From: Mucilaginibacter celer
GTDB taxonomy: Bacteria > Bacteroidota > Bacteroidia > Sphingobacteriales > Sphingobacteriaceae
Length of the DNA stretch: 64,000 nt
NCBI RefSeq assembly: GCF_003576455.2
Contig: NZ_CP032869.1
Coordinates: 1,922,001-1,986,000 of the forward strand
Reading direction: 5' to 3'
Within the stretch, counting starts at the first letter, position 1. Every line of letters begins with the position of its first letter. The notes below the pieces were generated by a model. It was not told where the DNA came from and did no database searches. It saw only the letters and a program-made list of their open reading frames with translations. This document shows positions 62,413 to 64,000 of the stretch, one piece after another. A program made the translations under genes and the position numbers.

Positions 62413-63531
62413 TCAGCTTGCTACTAATTTTTTCCTTACCGTTAGTTTCTTTGCCAGCCGGTTTTGCTTCGGTTCCTCATCGCCGAGTATTATACCCCAG
62501 GCTTTGAGGCTTTCGACCCGGTCAAATATAATTTTCAATACCGCTATTACGGGTATGGATAAGAACATTCCCGGGATACCCCAGACCATTTCACCAATGA
62601 TCACACCCAATACTGTGATCAGCGCATTGATCCGGACCTTAGAGCCCACAACCAATGGCAACAATATATTGCTGTCGATAAGGTGTGTGACCACCAGGGT
62701 AATTATCACATAAATCACCGTTATTTGCTCCGGTGATGTAGCGAAGGTCACTGCTGCGCTTAACACCAGTGCTGTGAATATCCCGATATAAGGTATGATG
62801 TTGAACAAACCAGTGATCAAACCCAGCAAGATGGCATACTTAACTCCCAGGATCATAAAAGCAACGCTAACTACTGTCGCAACAATGGCCATTTCGATTA
62901 GAAGCCCTGTGATATATTTCCGGATCATAAACTGCACTTTTTCAACAATGTCATGCACCACTTTTTTGTTATCTTCTTCAAAAACCGATTCCAAAAAACG
63001 CATGATCAGTTTGCGATATAGCAAAAAGAAAAAAGTATAGATAAAAGTAAAAACTAAAAATAGCAGCATTCCCGACAAGGATAACAATGTTGCGCCTACG
63101 ACCGATCCCCCGGACGCAACTACTTTGTTAGTGGTATTTGTTACGAAAGTAAGTTGCTTATGCCGCGTGACATGAAAACTGGAACCGATCCATTCCATAA
63201 CGTCATTTTGCGTTTTATGTAGTTGATTCTGGAACTGTGGCCAGTCACTCGCAAGGTCTGACACCTGGGAACCGATCACATAAAGCAATCCGCCAATACA
63301 GGCCAGCAGGCTTAAAACCGCGAGCATTGATGCTGCACTGCGCGGTATCTGGAGCTTATTTTCCAGAAAAGCGGCAAAAGGGAGTAATAAAATGGAAAAC
63401 AGACAGGAAAATATTAATGGCGAAAGGATTTCCTTTGCGATGATCACGATCCAAACCAATGCAATCAGGCTGAAAAGTACGGCGGCCAGTTTTAAATAAA
63501 ACGGCAATCCCTTGAATTGTTGTATATTCAC
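62413..63531 (-). CDS. AI-2E transporter family (PerM/YdiK-like) membrane protein
   Basis: This 372-residue protein has about eight membrane helices. It carries the central family pattern LLGLITGLFNIIPYIG, VTHLIDSNILLPLVVGSKVRIN (a turn splits it) and GEMVWGIPGMFLSIPV. The family includes proposed AI-2 exporters and sodium/proton antiporters, and the substrate here is unknown. It has normal length and an intact start. A small membrane-protein gene lies 4 nt upstream on the same strand. Confidence 0.9.
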   Translation of the reverse strand: MNIQQFKGLPFYLKLAAVLFSLIALVWIVIIAKEILSPLIFSCLFSILLLPFAAFLENKLQIPRSAASMLAVLSLLACIGGLLYVIGSQVSDLASDWPQFQNQLHKTQNDVMEWIGSSFHVTRHKQLTFVTNTTNKVVASGGSVVGATLLSLSGMLLFLVFTFIYTFFFLLYRKLIMRFLESVFEEDNKKVVHDIVEKVQFMIRKYITGLLIEMAIVATVVSVAFMILGVKYAILLGLITGLFNIIPYIGIFTALVLSAAVTFATSPEQITVIYVIITLVVTHLIDSNILLPLVVGSKVRINALITVLGVIIGEMVWGIPGMFLSIPVIAVLKIIFDRVESLKAWGIILGDEEPKQNRLAKKLTVRKKLVAS

Positions 63532-63535
63532 AGTA

Positions 63536-63724
63536 TTACCTTAATTTTTGTTTTACCGTATGTACTATTTCTGCTATTGCGTAGTCTTTCGCCTTGTTCA
63601 TAAATAACGAAGGATTGTCCAATAACTCGTCCAGTATTGAGGTTCCGTCTATTCGTTTCCTGGTAATGAAGTAGATAGCATAAGCTGTTCCTGCGCCTAA
63701 TAAAAAAGTCTTAATCGTGCCCAT
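63536..63724 (-). CDS. Small membrane protein upstream of the AI-2E permease
   Basis: The 62 residues have one N-terminal hydrophobic segment (IKTFLLGAGTAYAIYFI) followed by a charged amphipathic tail (AKDYAIAEIVHTVKQKL). Similar short YtxH-like proteins occur in Bacteroidota. It is only 4 nt from the permease gene, so they are probably co-transcribed. Function is unknown. Confidence 0.65.
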   Translation of the reverse strand: MGTIKTFLLGAGTAYAIYFITRKRIDGTSILDELLDNPSLFMNKAKDYAIAEIVHTVKQKLR

Positions 63725-64000
63725 AAGTTTTTCATTGATATGGTCAACTATGATGCCACCAAATTGCAGGTTGATAAGAACAAACCAACACCATGCAAAG
63801 GCATGTGACGATGAATAACACTAAAGTTCCGGCAAAAGCAACAGGTTCCTTGGGAATTCCGGGTGAGGTTAACTCATAAGCGGAAACAGAATTTTATCTA
63901 ATTGAATCAGATGGATCAATAAATCCATTGAAAAAAATGATTGCCTTGTTAGGTGAGAGAAGTAGGTTGTAATAAATTTAGTGCATAATTGTTCTTAAAA

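Noticed and set aside
63725..64000. Possible gene at the right edge (open stretch ending about 63980)
   Set aside because: The open frame is short, has no convincing start and matches nothing I recognise.

Overview
The window looks like a chromosome segment of a Bacteroidota bacterium, most likely Sphingobacteriaceae (Mucilaginibacter/Pedobacter type). The evidence is the ccoG-fixH-safE operon end, a LruC lipoprotein, TAnnTTTG-like promoter elements, Rcp1-type kinase/regulator pairs and moderate GC. This placement is inferred from gene content, not from a marker gene.

Region 1 (1-9951) is a low-oxygen module: the end of a cbb3 oxidase assembly operon, ldhA-hemN, a FixL-like heme-PAS kinase with a receiver-FNR fusion regulator, OmpW, a QueD-like protein, a universal stress protein (USP) and a zinc alcohol dehydrogenase. 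Region 4 (about 43.4-50.5 kb) is a second stress block: HemG-type flavodoxin, a glgP remnant, a PNPOx-like protein, two USPs, an apparently inactive L,D-transpeptidase homologue, a frameshifted hemA and a LOG-family hydrolase. The two blocks are linked by about ten TGAY-N4-RTCA palindromes 54-90 bp upstream of genes. Five of them lie exactly 33 bp (centre to centre) from a -7-like element. The regulator carries the E-S-R recognition triad of FNR.

Region 2 (10.0-23.3 kb) is dense in signalling genes: hybrid kinase, FIST sensor, a very large PAS hybrid kinase, an NtrC-type sigma-54 activator, and a multi-PAS/GAF kinase with two receiver proteins. Region 3 (23.3-37.0 kb) is an exopolysaccharide locus: O-acetyltransferases, glycosyltransferases, a priming sugar transferase, TolC-like and Wzz-like proteins, Wzx, Wzy, and receiver genes at both ends. 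Several promoters in regions 2-3, plus that of the LruC lipoprotein at 43.2 kb, share GGAAT/ATTCC inverted repeats. The three exopolysaccharide promoters also have perfect IHF-consensus sites and a -24-like TGGCAC/TGGTAC element. The neighbouring NtrC-type regulator is the obvious candidate activator.

Region 5 (50.6-64 kb) holds an AT-rich orphan, an esterase flanked by two near-identical hairpins next to tRNA-3'-end-like remnants, more two-component genes, a kinase gene with an in-frame stop, and an AI-2E family permease. No rRNA, intact tRNA, CRISPR array or intact transposase was seen. All calls come from reading the sequence; no searches were run.
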